Below, piece after piece: positions 10,630-22,256 of a stretch of 64,000 bases of DNA; positions within the stretch are counted from its first letter, which is position 1, and each line of letters begins with the position of its first letter. The translations under genes and the position numbers were made by a program. Source of the stretch: Ectocarpus siliculosus. Its lineage: Eukaryota; Sar; Phaeophyceae; Ectocarpales; Ectocarpaceae. Under the pieces are notes generated by a model. That model had not been told where the DNA came from. It did no database searches and saw only the letters and a list, made by a program, of their open reading frames with translations. The stretch is taken from the NCBI GenBank assembly GCA_000310025.1, contig FN649752.1:4059541-4123540 (forward strand). Direction: 5' to 3'.

Positions 10630-12541
10630 TTAGCCTACGCGTGGTGGGCGCGTGACGATGTTCTCCTTGTCGTAGTAGATCCTCACGCGGTCCGTGCGCA
10701 TGTCCATCGTCACCATGGCGCCCTGCAAAGGCGTCACGCACGAGCGGGACAAGGGAGGGGAGGCCCGAAAAACGACATGCCGGCAAGGCACGACAAGACC
10801 GCAGGGACAACGTCCTTCGTGTCAGACAGATCAACCCAGGCATGGGTTACACAAAACAGCTCGACGGGAACAGACTATTGTACAAAGGAGAGCACCGAAC
10901 TCGCCCTTTTGGAGCAACACGACCAAGTCAGGAAATGGTTCTTCGCCCACCCCTTAAAACTTCCTTTCAATCTCAAATACGGAAAGCAAGGTTCTACATT
11001 TTGAACTCAAAATTATCAATGAAAGCGCAGAAACTTCCGTAGCGAATTCGACATCGAGAAACAAACGCGTACGACCATCAACAGGCAAGACTCCTACATC
11101 GTTCCTCAAGACACACTGGGAATCAAAAAGCTGACTTCATCAACACAGGGAAAGGGAGACAATCATCCCCTGGTCTACACTTGAGTAACCAACCGGTTCC
11201 ACCATCACATGGCATGCAGGGCGTTTTGCCATGCTACACAAACACACCTTGGCGGGACGATCGCACATCGGCGGGGTCAGTGCACTAGGAAACGAAGCGA
11301 TCAAAAACATTACAGCACTGCGGCATTCAAGTACACAGGGGGCCATCCAGTCACAAGACGGCAATGCGGTGGGATAGGTACGGTTTCAGGTGACTCACCT
11401 CCGGGACCTTGGTGATTTTCCTCAGGTCCGGTCGTGCGGCCTTGATCATCTCCACCGCCTCCTCCACATCCATGCCTGTCGAGACAGCAGAAAAGGCACG
11501 CATTTGTACACAAGCGAGATCTTCAGCCAGGCGACGCGGCAGTCAAAGGATTAGGGGGGGAGGATTACTTGTCCATCGACCTGTAGCAGCCAGCATACGC
11601 CGCACGGACCGCTTTCGCGAGGATAGTAGTGTATTAGTATTAGTCGATGAGGTAAAGAGAAGGGGGGTTCGTGACCCCAACCCTAACCCTAACCCTGACC
11701 CCCACACCCGTAAACCCTACTAAAACCAAGATAAAGATCCTCGCGAAGGATACTGCGCCGCACGCACAACTGTCGACACAGCACGTATTATACCGCCACG
11801 GTAGAAATCGAGGCCAAATGAACCAGACGTGATACAAAAGGTGGACATGCAACACTCAAAAGCTCAGGCACATCAATACCCCACGCAAGCGTTGGAAACC
11901 GCATAACATCACAAAAAATACAATACCACATGGGCTGCTGCGGTGCATGGTAACCGTCTACTGAACAGTAACTATCTAGATGCTGAACACACGACAGGGA
12001 GGAGGGGGCGTAGATTGAGGCAGGTCCTGACCCTGCTGGTCATCTCAGACATCATCGACATGTACTTGTGCGAAGGAATGAAAGCCTCCCGACGCCGCCG
12101 CACCCACACGCACGAATGGCCTTGAGAAACATGTTATGTGTTCAGCCTCAACACGACTGATATCTTTCATTGGTCAGCCGGTTAGCGCGGTCGATGCTAC
12201 ATGAAAAATCAAGACACAAACGCGTAAGTTGGAACAGTACTACGGACAGTAGAAGGTACTTAGCGGAGACCGGAACTTGTTTTTGTCATGTCAAGACAAC
12301 AACCACAACAACAACAATAATATTTCCCTCATCCCTCACCGACGCATTCTTTCCATGTTTGCTGCACTCCCATTGTCGCCATCCGCGGCTTGCGCTGCTT
12401 CTTTTCCTTCTCGTGTGGGTGTGACCTCGGCAGTTCGCCCACCATGACCTCCTCCGTCACTCCCTCCTCGGCAAGCCCTCTGCTGCTGGCCTCCTTTGCC
12501 TTTTCCATCCCGGCCTCTCCCGCGTGGCCTGCCTCCGCCAT
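10630..12541 (-). CDS. potato inhibitor I family (CI-2/eglin-like) serine protease inhibitor
   Basis: Three exons, 12541-12340, 11475-11399 and 10722-10630, give 123 residues with phases 1 and 0. The inhibitor domain occupies the last ~60 residues: TWKECVG (the conserved Trp and turn), the helix MDVEEAVEMIKAARPDL, then the reactive loop MVTM-DMRTDRVRIYYDK and the terminal PPRVG. By alignment with eglin c and CI-2 the P1 residue is Met, predicting inhibition of subtilisin-, chymotrypsin- or elastase-like proteases. The loop-bracing Thr, Asp and three Arg are all retained. The fold has no disulphides. The first ~60 residues are a charged, low-complexity extension without a signal peptide, so a cytosolic location is inferred. 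The first ATG in frame was chosen; the frame is open slightly further upstream but without another ATG. Confidence 0.85.
11675..11721. repeat. telomere-like CCCTAA tract
   Basis: A short interstitial run of about four degenerate CCCTAA units lies in intron 1 of the protease-inhibitor gene. Similar tracts occur at 17104, 38183, 51797, 54695 and 62311. Confidence 0.7.
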
Positions 12542-12830
12542 CGGTGCTGCCGCCAGATGCAACACATGCGAACAAGCAATGCAAACAAAAGTATACCGTT
12601 ATTTACACTTGACGAACTTGGAACATATGAACGCATACGTAGTTAAAAGTCTCCATGCTCAACAAAATATCTAAAAATCACAACTTTTGGGCACCGCTTG
12701 TAAGCCCGGCCGAAAACCCTTGCACAAACACCAATTGGCCACTCATACCCTCGACACCTAAATGACCCCAGCGTCGCCCTAACCAGAGGTAGGTCCCGCT
12801 TACTGCTGGACAACAGGGTGTTGACGGTGT

Positions 12831-12878
12831 CTGCGGGCAACCTGTACTGCGGGCAACCTGTACTGCGGGCAACCTGTA
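12831..12878. repeat. 16-bp tandem repeat, 3 copies
   Basis: Three exact copies of CTGCGGGCAACCTGTA. Confidence 0.9.
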
Positions 12879-14693
12879 CTGGAGTGATGCCCTTGGCGGG
12901 TGGGCACAAAAACACCACAACAGGAGTGATTATGCTGCCGAGACTGAGACAGACCTGCCTTGCTGTGTTCGGAACTTGTCGGTTGTCGGTGTCCATAACG
13001 CTGCACTAACGGCACATACGCGTAGCTGCTGCTGAACAACCTGCACAAGCTGCTGCTGTGCAATTTGCTCTGTGGCTCTCATTTTCGTGCTATTCTACCG
13101 ACACAAAGCAACCCTTGTCTACGCAGAGAGAAAAGCTGCCGCTCTGCCGCTTTGTTCAAAGGGCACACATCTTCGCTGCCCTGTATATTAGGTACGTAAT
13201 GCAGTCAGCTCTGACGAACGGACGAAAAGCTCACCGGAAGGCAGCGTTGCTGCTAGGAGAAGAGCGGTGGCTTTCGGGAAAGACGCGAAACGCATGTCCT
13301 AGGCTGGTTGGTCGGCCCCCTTGCGGAGCTTCTCTGTCCTGTGAAGGGCGTCATCAGGACAGATCAGGGAGTCGGCGAGATGTTACATCACACGGTACAC
13401 CCGTCTTTTCCCCACCTCTCATGGGGGAAGGGAGTGAGGTTGATTAGGAAGGTCGCCCTTGGCTAACACTGCTATCTCTCGGTGCGTGCGAGGTAAGACG
13501 CAAGCCGAGGGCTCCAACATACAGAGTACACAGGAAAGGGAAGGTGTGGACTGGTCTCTGCTCTCCTGCCCTGTGCCAAACGGCTCTTTGAAGTTCTACT
13601 ACACTTGGAGCAAGAGGAGGGGAACCTTAGATTGAGGCTACATACGTGTTTCAGAACGTCAAGACTGGGCCCTCCATTCCAACCGTCTTCTCTAGCACCG
13701 TGCAATCACTTGCCTTGATATCGTAGACAGTACAAGAGGGAGAGAGCGGGGCGCTTGTGTTTTGTGATGTGTTGGGCAACCTTTTTCGGCGGGCGGCTCC
13801 GTGATATGATTTTCGGGGCATATGGTTGCGAAAAACAATGATCCACGGAGCCCTCGTGCGTGATGTGCCGCACACATCCTGATCCACATGCCAGGAGTCG
13901 GACCGTACCTGCTGCTGCAGTCAGCTACACTAGTTGTGTAGTGCTGAGTACTCTCATTGCTGCTCGCGAGAGAATCTGCCAACTGCGTCTGCCAGCGGGA
14001 AAGCCTCCATTCCAGCGATCCCAACCGCACACAGGTATGCCTAGGATAGAATTCCGATAAGTTGTTCGTGTCAAATACTGCTGTACCTCCACTGCTGTGG
14101 GTACTTGCAGAGAGACACTGCTGTGTGGTACAAGGCCGTGGTATGGTGGACGGTGGAGAGCCTCTCCGGAATGCAGCAAGTGTAATGCCTTTCCAAAGAC
14201 ACGAGCATACCCAAGCACCGCAAGACGCACCACGAAATGATGGTATGATAGTGTCCTCCGGCTGCTCTACACAAGAAAATGCCGACAGATCTCTCCGACG
14301 TATTGCTTGTAGGGACCGACGCATGTGCCCGAGCCGGCATGCATGCCCAGACTACGAAGGAGTGGCAGCAGCACTCCTCGTTTGTGCAGCAGGAGGTTCC
14401 GAACTCGCCGAATCAACGTCTAATTTGAAGGGGACATGAAGAATATGTTCCGTCCTTCTGTTCTCGCATTTTCATTGGGTGTGAGAACATGAGAAACCTT
14501 GTTGTGTGGGTCGTCGGCCGTCCCTCGGAGCGAACAACTCCTTTTACATGTATCTGAGACGACGCTTGTGAGGAACAGATCGTAACATCATCATGGTGCG
14601 CGTTTTTGAGCCCGGAGGCCTGAAATAAAAGGCACATTGTCTGTGTAAACCGGGCGCTTGTGGGTGAGATTTGCAAGACAGCCGTGCTTAGGG

Positions 14694-15483
14694 TAGGTCT
14701 TAACGAAGAAATCAGATCTCGAAATCACATTTCGATGTAAGAATAAGAGTCGATCTACCCAAATCCAGACGGAAATGGCCTGTGTGTCTTAACAACAGAT
14801 CTTCCAAGTGGAAACGAGTATCTGCAGTCCACCGCGAACCACCCGAGAGGTCCGCCGCTTGCCAACTACCAGATTGTTGTTGTGACATGCTGTTGTGACG
14901 TGGCCACACCACATGGGGAGCTATCGCTCCCGAGAAGCACACACCAACGCGTACATGGCCTCTGTGCGGTCCTGACACGATGTCTATGCATGTGAGACTT
15001 TGAATCGAGCCTCGTCCGACGGAAAGCCACCAACTCGTCTGTGCATTTGAAGTTCGACAGCCCAGGGGAGATTGCCCCACAGACCAACACACTCCACACA
15101 CTTTTTTTTCGGCGCCAAGTCACGTGCAACAACGATGCGCAGTCACCCTCCCTTTGGGTTGACTTTTTATGCCCACTCTCTCCTTTGTGCTCGGCGGTGG
15201 ATAGAGTTCGTGTGGATGGGGCTAGGTGGGCACGCGTCGTGCATGCGAGTAGACCGCTAATGTTCGAACTTGGTTTCGGTTCACCCAAATCGGGATCTGA
15301 TGAAATGATTTCACCTTTTTTCAAATCCCGATTTGGTTTTGGGTCGTCCTGTTTTAAGTCCTAAAGAGGAGACCGGCGGAAGAACTTTTTGCCCAATCAA
15401 AAACAGAGTTCTTTGGATCTTCTGGTCTTATAACCAAATCTGAATGTGATTTCGAGATCTGATTCCTGCGTTAAGACCGGCCC
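14694..15483. mobile_element. ~790-bp non-autonomous element with ~50-bp terminal inverted repeats
   Basis: The left end GGTCTTAACGAAGAAATCAG, continuing ATCTCGAAATCACATT, matches the reverse complement of the right end (15425-15483: AATGTGATTTCGAGATCTGA, then CGTTAAGACC). A second internal inverted repeat surrounds CAAATCGGGAT / ATCCCGATTTG at 15289-15340. No transposase frame is visible and no convincing target-site duplication was seen. Confidence 0.7.
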
Positions 15484-16732
15484 TTTCCGCATGGAAGAGA
15501 ACCGTTAGAATTGAATCTCCCTGATTCTCTCGAAAGGGGGGTTAGCGTGATGCGGTGGTGAGCAAGTTGACTTGATTGCGGGATGACCCGGTGCAGTACC
15601 AAGTTGTTTTCCAACTGCAAGAGCTACAGGTGTTGCAGTGGCACTGCTGGTGGCAATACGAAGAATAGCTACTTTGTAGAAGCACATGAGTTTCGTGGTG
15701 CCCGGGCTACTTTTTGCCGAATTTTGCAAGAAAGTGAACGACAAGCGCGTCCGCCTGTGTACAGAATGACCGGCGGGGCAGGCGTGTGGCACAGTGCAAA
15801 GAGAGTATCGAAGGAAGGAAGAAAGGAAGGGAGGAACAACCCCGACAGCCGATCGTCTTTGCGTATGATATGCATATGCACGTACTGTAAATAAAATGAA
15901 ATGCAGAGAAGGTGTCTGCGGGGGGTGGGGTCGCCCCCCGCCAAAAGGAACCGACCTGAAGACAAGACGGAAAGGTGTAAGAAAACATTGCTGTGCCGTT
16001 TCTTCGATTGTTCTTATCATTTTTCCTTTCGGCTATAGTGCGCTTGTGGTCAACATACGGCAGATGGACTTGGCTGTGCTCACAATAGAGCAGCAGCTCT
16101 ACAGCAGTGCAAGCACAAAAAAGCAGCACCCGACACACACAGGAAGCACACTTATTGTAGACTCATTCGGCCTGCTGTTTTCGGCACCGGGAGCAGTGCC
16201 ACAACCTGGGTGTTGGTTGAGATTTCCCCCCTGGTCTTTCCCGTGGCGACCCCCTTCTTTGACCTCCCCCTGCCCAAAGGTACACGAGATTCATTGAGCG
16301 GCAAGGGCGCTGAGGGCGGCGAACATCTTCTACATTGACGAATCGGAAAGAATCACAGTGTCGGAGGCCCTCTTGCTCTACTACTGCGTGGTGCTGGTAA
16401 GTTGTGTTCCTACATATCCCCGAGCGAGAACAGGCCATCTCACCGCTTTATACAAAAATGGCACATTCTCTTTCTCCTTGTACCCTCTCGACTTTCCCGT
16501 ACGCGCATTCGACGTAGACTAGAATGCAACCCCTTGTGGCTGGTTCACGGCTGCACCTTAACCTCCTCCCGAAATTTTGGTGCTGAACTGTTGAACAAAC
16601 TCATGGTGTCAAACCGGCTGAATCTGTTCTGTTCGCGAATCGCTCAGGAAAAGGAAACTAGATACAGCTAGGAGAGGAGGTGCGGCATCCAATAGCCAGG
16701 AGACGAACGGAGACGAACGGAGGCGAGGCACG

Positions 16733-19700
16733 ATGGGGGAAGAGTCGAGCAAGGCGATGCTGCGGGTCACTGGCGTGATTGCCCAGTACTGGGTCGTGAG
16801 CATCTCCTTGGTGTACATCAACAAGTTTATCTTGTCGGAACAATCGGCGCCAATTTTCATCACCTGGTCACAGGTGCGCGAAATAAGGGGCCTCGGGTGG
16901 TTGCTGTCAAATTCACTGGACAAGTCGTCAAAGTGTACATGAAGACGATCAGGATGCACACGCAAAGGGAGGGGGCGATGCACACGCAAAGGGACGGGGC
17001 GACGGCAAAATCCACTATCAACGTCGCAGTAGTGTGCATGACGTTGGATGCGATCAGGATACAGCAGTGCATACGCGAAGAGAGATTGACCGCCGCCATC
17101 AATGGTCTACCTAAACCCTAACCCTAACGCTGACCCAAGGGGAGGCTGGCTTCATGTCGCCTATTTAGCGCTTAACCCCGCAATCTTGATGTTATTTTGA
17201 AGATGCTCGGTATGAATAGATATGTCCGAGAAGGACCGCCGAGTTTGCTCCGGGTTGGCACTCTTGCTCTATCGGTAGTTGCGTGAGAACCCCAGGCGGT
17301 TCCTCGCTATCCGTGTTGGTGTCACGTAAGTTGGTGCACGATTTGTACAGTACGCTCTGAAGGCATCCCCCCCCCCCCCCCTCCCAAGCGGTTGGCACCA
17401 GCATATTCGGGTAACGCGCCGATACCCTGATGAATGCACTAATAGCGCATCGTTCTCTAAAACATGTGGGTACCTACCCGCGCTGGGGTGCATCAGCGAC
17501 GACTCCGCCTTGCTATTCGAAGGGCTTGCTTACGAAAACACACAGCCGCAGTACTTGAGAACCGGAGAAAACAGCGCGGTGTTGTTCATGGTCGTGATCG
17601 AGAGCGCAGGGATATTTGGCATGGTGTGGCTCCCGTGCACTGAATAGATATGCCCCCCTTCTGTGCCTCAGCGCTTTGGTGCGCGGCTCACCACCCCGCC
17701 AATCCGTGCGCTCACACCACAACTCCCTTGGCCTTGGCCTCGCCGGGTGGCAACAAAACGCGCGAACGACTTCGCAGTGCATCGTGACATGCGTCATCTG
17801 CTGGGTGTGCGGGGCGCTGGGGGAGAAGATGCGCGAGACGCAGAGCGGCGCAACGAGGGAGAAGGCCGAGGAGGGGGGTCACGCGGCCGGGAAACCGTCA
17901 CCGGACTCTTCCTTCCTAGCGGGATTCCCGAAGGCGCGGTACGACCGAGACGCGGCGATCAAGGTGTTGCCGCTGTCGATGGTGTTCGTGCTAATGATCC
18001 TATCTAACCAGCTCACGCTCAAGTACGTCGAGGTGTCCTTCTACAACGTGGCTAGGTGAGAGGAACGAGTCCCGTGTTGGGGGCTGTGCTGGTGGTGCTG
18101 TTGGTGGTGCCGGGTAGCGATTTATCCCGGCATGTAGGCGGCTCTCGATGACGGGGGTACGCACCTAGCTTTGGGCGGGCCGCCCTGGGGTCGTCGAAGA
18201 CGATAAATGAACCACGAACTGAACGGCGGCATTTTATTTTATTTGCTGTGCGTGATGGGTACCCTACAGTAGTCGTCTTGATGCTTGGACGCACCTCGGC
18301 ATCTACACGTGTCTCTCGCAAAGGGGTCACCGTCCAACTCACGATTGCCGTCTGGGTTCCGTCCTCTCGAAGACGCGTGGTCAACGGCGTGCAAAACATG
18401 AGAGTACGCCCCTCCCTTCGCCTCTCTGCTCTCTCTCTGGCCAGGTCGCTGACTATCGTGTTCAACGCAATATTCAGCGTGATGATACTTGGTTCCGTGG
18501 TTAGCTGCCGCACCATCGCCTGCCTGGCGGTCGTCATTACGGGTTTCATAGTGGGCTGCGGGGGGGAGGTGCAGCTCTCGGTCCTGGGGGTGCAGTGGGG
18601 GCTCATCTCCAGCGTGTCTGTCAGTCTCAACTCCATCTACACCAAGAAGGTAAACTCAAAAGGTCGTTCTGTGTGTAGCGTTGTTCAAGGCATGTCAGCC
18701 GCGTTACTATAGAGCAGTGCAATAGTTGAACGGTTGCATTTCTTTCACCCTTGAAAACTACCGGCCAACATGATTCTGTAAGGTTCTGTAGCTCGAGTTT
18801 GTTTCGGTCCAGTCGGCTCGTTTTCGTCCCGTTTTTTGTTGTTGTCCTCTGTGGCGAGAGGTACTTGAGTGTGGGATGTGCCGGTATCGGATCGGTTGCG
18901 CTAACACACGCAAGACTCGCTTCGTATTCTAGCGGTACTGCCACCACATTTTTACGGCATATACGGTTGTCGAGGTCTGCTGTAGGAGCGAAGCGGCCGA
19001 CAGGTTGGTCACCGCAACGGATGATACTACAGCCACAGCTCGGCTATATATATTTCGATACAGAAAGTTTACAATATGAAGGCATGCACAGCATAGAAAA
19101 CGTTTTTGAGTGTGTGGCCCCCCCTGCCTGCGGCGCCCCCCAACGACCACCTTTGACTCAAGCGCCGACAACCCCTCACTCCGTATCCCTCTTGGTCTCC
19201 TCCTTCTCTTCGCATGGGCGGGTGAACTCACCCCCCTCCCCTCCTCCGTTGGTGTCGGTTTTCGATCATCTTGGATGGCGGCGTCGGACAGGCGCTCCCC
19301 TTCGTGATGAACGATGCGTGGCGGCTGACTTTCATCAACAACGCCAATGCGTGCCTGCTGTTCATCCCGTTCGTTATCTACTTCGAGGGAGCCATGCTGC
19401 GGGAGGTGAGCGTGTCTCTCGCTCTCTGTTGGTGCTACTGCTGTACGCGTATCTCACGTTGACAAATGAACCGTTGTGCTCGTTTTCTGCGTGTCTCTTG
19501 CTCCTCGTCGTAAGTTGTTGTCTATAGGGTTGTACGTAGCGCATCGCGTTTGGCAGAGATTCCCGCTTGGAGTGTCCCGCTCGGAGTGTCCCGCTGTTCG
19601 GTTTTTTGTGCACTTTCTCGCGATGCTACAATACACCCAGGTTAGATGTATTGTTAGATGCTCACCGCCATTGTCGACCAGTATGCACAAGGTTTTCGTA

Positions 19701-20330
19701 CTATTAATAGTATCTCTTTTGTTAAGACTTGCACGACCTCCCCTGTTCGGTGCACTCAGCACTAGAAAAGGATATCCGGAGATGTGGGGGTTCCGTGAAC
19801 CAAGTGTTGGTATCACCGTGTTTTTAGGTGGGCGATCGAACCCCCTTCTGCAGTGCGAGGGCCAGCGTGCCCTTTCGACTGGTTAACAAGGTCTTGACTC
19901 ATCTTCGCGCCTCTGACGATAAACACTCCCTACTTGTACCCAACATCTCAGCACTCCCTATTCTCGGACGGATTGCCCTCTTACACCAAATTGTGAAGCA
20001 AGCATCCAATCCATCTTCTTAACGCCTCGGCTTTGAACCTGCGCGTGCTTCCCTCGCCGCGCCTGTGCCCTGTTTTTCTTCCTGCAGCAAGCGTCTACTG
20101 GTACGCTTTTCTCGAGGTCGATTGTGACGGGTCTGGTCGTGTCGGGCGTCCTGGGATTCTTGATGGGGATCGTTTCAGTCATGCAGATTCGCGTCACGAG
20201 TCCGCTGACCCACAACATATCGGGGACTGCCAAGGCGGGTGTGCAGAGCATCATGGCGTTTTACATCTGGGACAACGAGGCGACCGTCTTGGCTTGCGTC
20301 GGTGAGTAGCGCCGCCAGGACCTGGCATGA

Positions 20331-20369
<39 letters not shown>

Positions 20370-21316
20370 GTGCCGCAGCTTGTTGTTGTCCTGTCTAACG
20401 TTTTGCGGCGGGAACGATGTTGCTGCTGTGTGCCGTCACTATGTTTGGCGGCTGGCATGATGTTTGGTTACCTGCCCGGGTTGTGGTGTGGACACGGTTG
20501 ATCACACAGACGCCGCTTGAAGAGATAAACAGTTGTGACTCAAACTCCGCGTATGTGAACCACCCCCAGACAAGAGAAAGACCTTAGGCGGAGCATCGAG
20601 GGGGGTCCGTCATATCATACAATCTCCCCCATCACATACCAAGAGGTTTGGCGGGTCGGTGCTAACACCGAGTTTACCAAACAATGCTGCTGCTGCTGCT
20701 GCTGCTGGTGTGCCGCATTTTCGTCCTGTCAATGTTTAGCGGCGGGAGTGAGTCTTGGGGCTTCTGGCGGGAATATGTTGTATTGTTGTGCAATCGTAAC
20801 ATGCGGCCAATGGTCACAAGATGGATGAAGAGGGCCTGTCTTTTTGCAGCGTTTCGTTTTGTGGCTAGTGTGTTTTTGCTTCTAGTCCTTGCGTCCGTGT
20901 CAAACTCGTCATTTTGGCTGTTCTTCTGCTTCTCCAACGGCCAGGGCACATTGCGACTGCAACTTAAACCAACGTGTTAAGGTCCAGGCCGGCTAGCCCA
21001 CTCGCTCGCTCTGTGCCGCGTCTGTTGGCGTCTCGTGGACTTGACTCCTCGCCAACACAAATTTTCGCTCTCTTTTCACTCCCCACCGTGCCTGTTGTGC
21101 TGTGTTTCGCGATGGTTGATGTCTCATGGACTCCTCCCTAATACTTGTGTTGGCTCTTCCCACACACCCTACCGCGCGTGTTTTGCTGTGTTCTCCGCGA
21201 TGGCAGGAATCTTCTTGGTGCTGTTCGGGTCAAGCCTGTACACGTACGTCAAGATCACGGAGGTGCAGAAGGGACCGGCAAAGGTCGAAGGCGGAAAGCC
21301 GCTCTTGCCCAAGTAA
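16733..21316 (+). CDS. GDP-fucose transporter (SLC35C1-type nucleotide-sugar transporter)
   Basis: Six exons, 16733-16873, 17778-18055, 18445-18649, 19292-19405, 20088-20301 and 21207-21316, join in phase (0, 2, 0, 0, 1) to a 353-residue multi-pass protein, against 364 in human SLC35C1. It follows that family along its length: QYWVVSISLVYINKF at the start, KVLPLSMVFVLMILSN and LKYVEVSFYNVARSLT mid-protein, VSLNSIYTKK, then WRLTFINNANACLLFIPF and SPLTHNISGTAKAGVQS near the end. The role is Golgi import of GDP-fucose in exchange for GMP, feeding fucosyltransferases; in a brown alga that supply would serve fucoidan synthesis. The C terminus is short and Lys-rich (GGKPLLPK). A region of ~50 residues between helices 2 and 3 (EKMRETQSG...) is longer and more charged than usual. 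Substrate is inferred from similarity; GDP-mannose transporters are a more distant alternative. Confidence 0.88.
17104..17135. repeat. telomere-like CCCTAA tract
   Basis: TAAACCCTAACCCTAACGCT lies in intron 1 of the transporter gene. Confidence 0.7.
20334..20369. repeat. (GCT)n microsatellite
   Basis: About twelve uninterrupted GCT units lie at the start of the transporter's last intron; shorter runs recur near 20420 and 20685. Confidence 0.9.
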
Positions 21317-21863
21317 ATGAATCAACCAATCAGTCGTCTTGTGAGGAATAGATAGGCGCGTCGGCCGCCGCGACAAGGCGTGACTTTCCATGCTTAGGAA
21401 TAGTTAGAGCTTGGCAAGACACGGCGGGTGAGAGGATAACGTTGGGCGTTGGCAGCAGAGTCGGCATCGAACGGTGTTAGTGCTTGGCGTGCTTGGTATG
21501 GATGCCACTTTAGGACGAGGCGGAACGCAGCTTGTTGGTCGCGGTGTTTTTTTAGTCTTAGCTTGTTTTCATGTGGTGGGCGGGTTGGCTTTGGCGTGAG
21601 GGTGGTCGGCGGCAGCAGGTGTGCCTGGTGTTTCGGTGGGAGGTGTGCACGGTAGTACAGCAGCGGTGACGATGGGGGTAAGACCCGGGGGATGAACGAT
21701 CCAAGATGACTGTGCTACATAACCTGTTTGCCCGGGTGTCTTCTCTTATCGCCAGTCGCAGGTCAAGTGCGTGTCTGCGCTAGGGTCCTGTGTCGTGTGC
21801 CATGGATGGCATAGTCTTGTACTCTTTCTGGTTTCTGATGCTGTTGCTTCTGCCCCCCCCCAA

Positions 21864-22256
21864 GGTGGTCGAGTAGATCATGGTGTGCGGGGTCGAGAAC
21901 CCTCACTCCACGCTAGGGGGATGATCGCACCACGTTGTGTTAAAATGGTCAAGCATCCTCGAGGCAGTTACACAGTGCTTACAACTGTCTCTGGAAGTGA
22001 AAGCACCAGAAAATAAATCAAGTCATACGCAGCTGTCATCCGTACGCAAGGAAGTAAGCACAAGATGCCGAACACCCTTAGCAGGATGCAGCTCACCCTT
22101 CATGCGACTCGCCGCATACCTCACGGCGCTTCGCGCTTGGTGATGTGAGAGCCTGGTCCGGTGAGAACCCGGCGTGCTCCGTCCCGGCTTTGTAGGGATG
22201 CGAGGTCAATGGTCTAACGGCATGCACGACTATGAGTACACCCCCGCCCCCCCCCA
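21864..22256 (+). mobile_element. dispersed ~400-bp repeat, copy 1
   Basis: Nearly identical to 53468-53873 over its length and related at its 3' half to 50038-50257. It starts GGTGGTCGAGTAGATCATG, ends TATGAGTAC plus a C-rich tail, and has no coding frame shared by the copies. The start matches a pol III A-box pattern (TGGTCGAGTAG) with a possible B-box-like GGGTCGAGAACCC nearby, which suggests a SINE-like element; the spacing is shorter than usual. Confidence 0.7.

Larger units (their letters stand above)
12542..16732. other. intergenic interval between protease inhibitor and transporter
   Basis: The flanking genes diverge from here, so both promoters should lie within it. No complete gene was found. 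It holds a 16-bp tandem repeat (12831-12878) and a ~790-bp TIR element (14694-15483). Long minus-strand frames at 13692-14324 and 15505-16020 have no recognisable motif or splice partner and are not called. Confidence 0.4.

Noticed and set aside
10561-11004. 147-codon open frame, plus strand
   Set aside because: It is antisense to the last exon of the protease-inhibitor gene, whose motifs are decisive.
13692-14324. 210-codon open frame, minus strand
   Set aside because: No domain, no supporting splice signals; long chance frames are common at this GC content.
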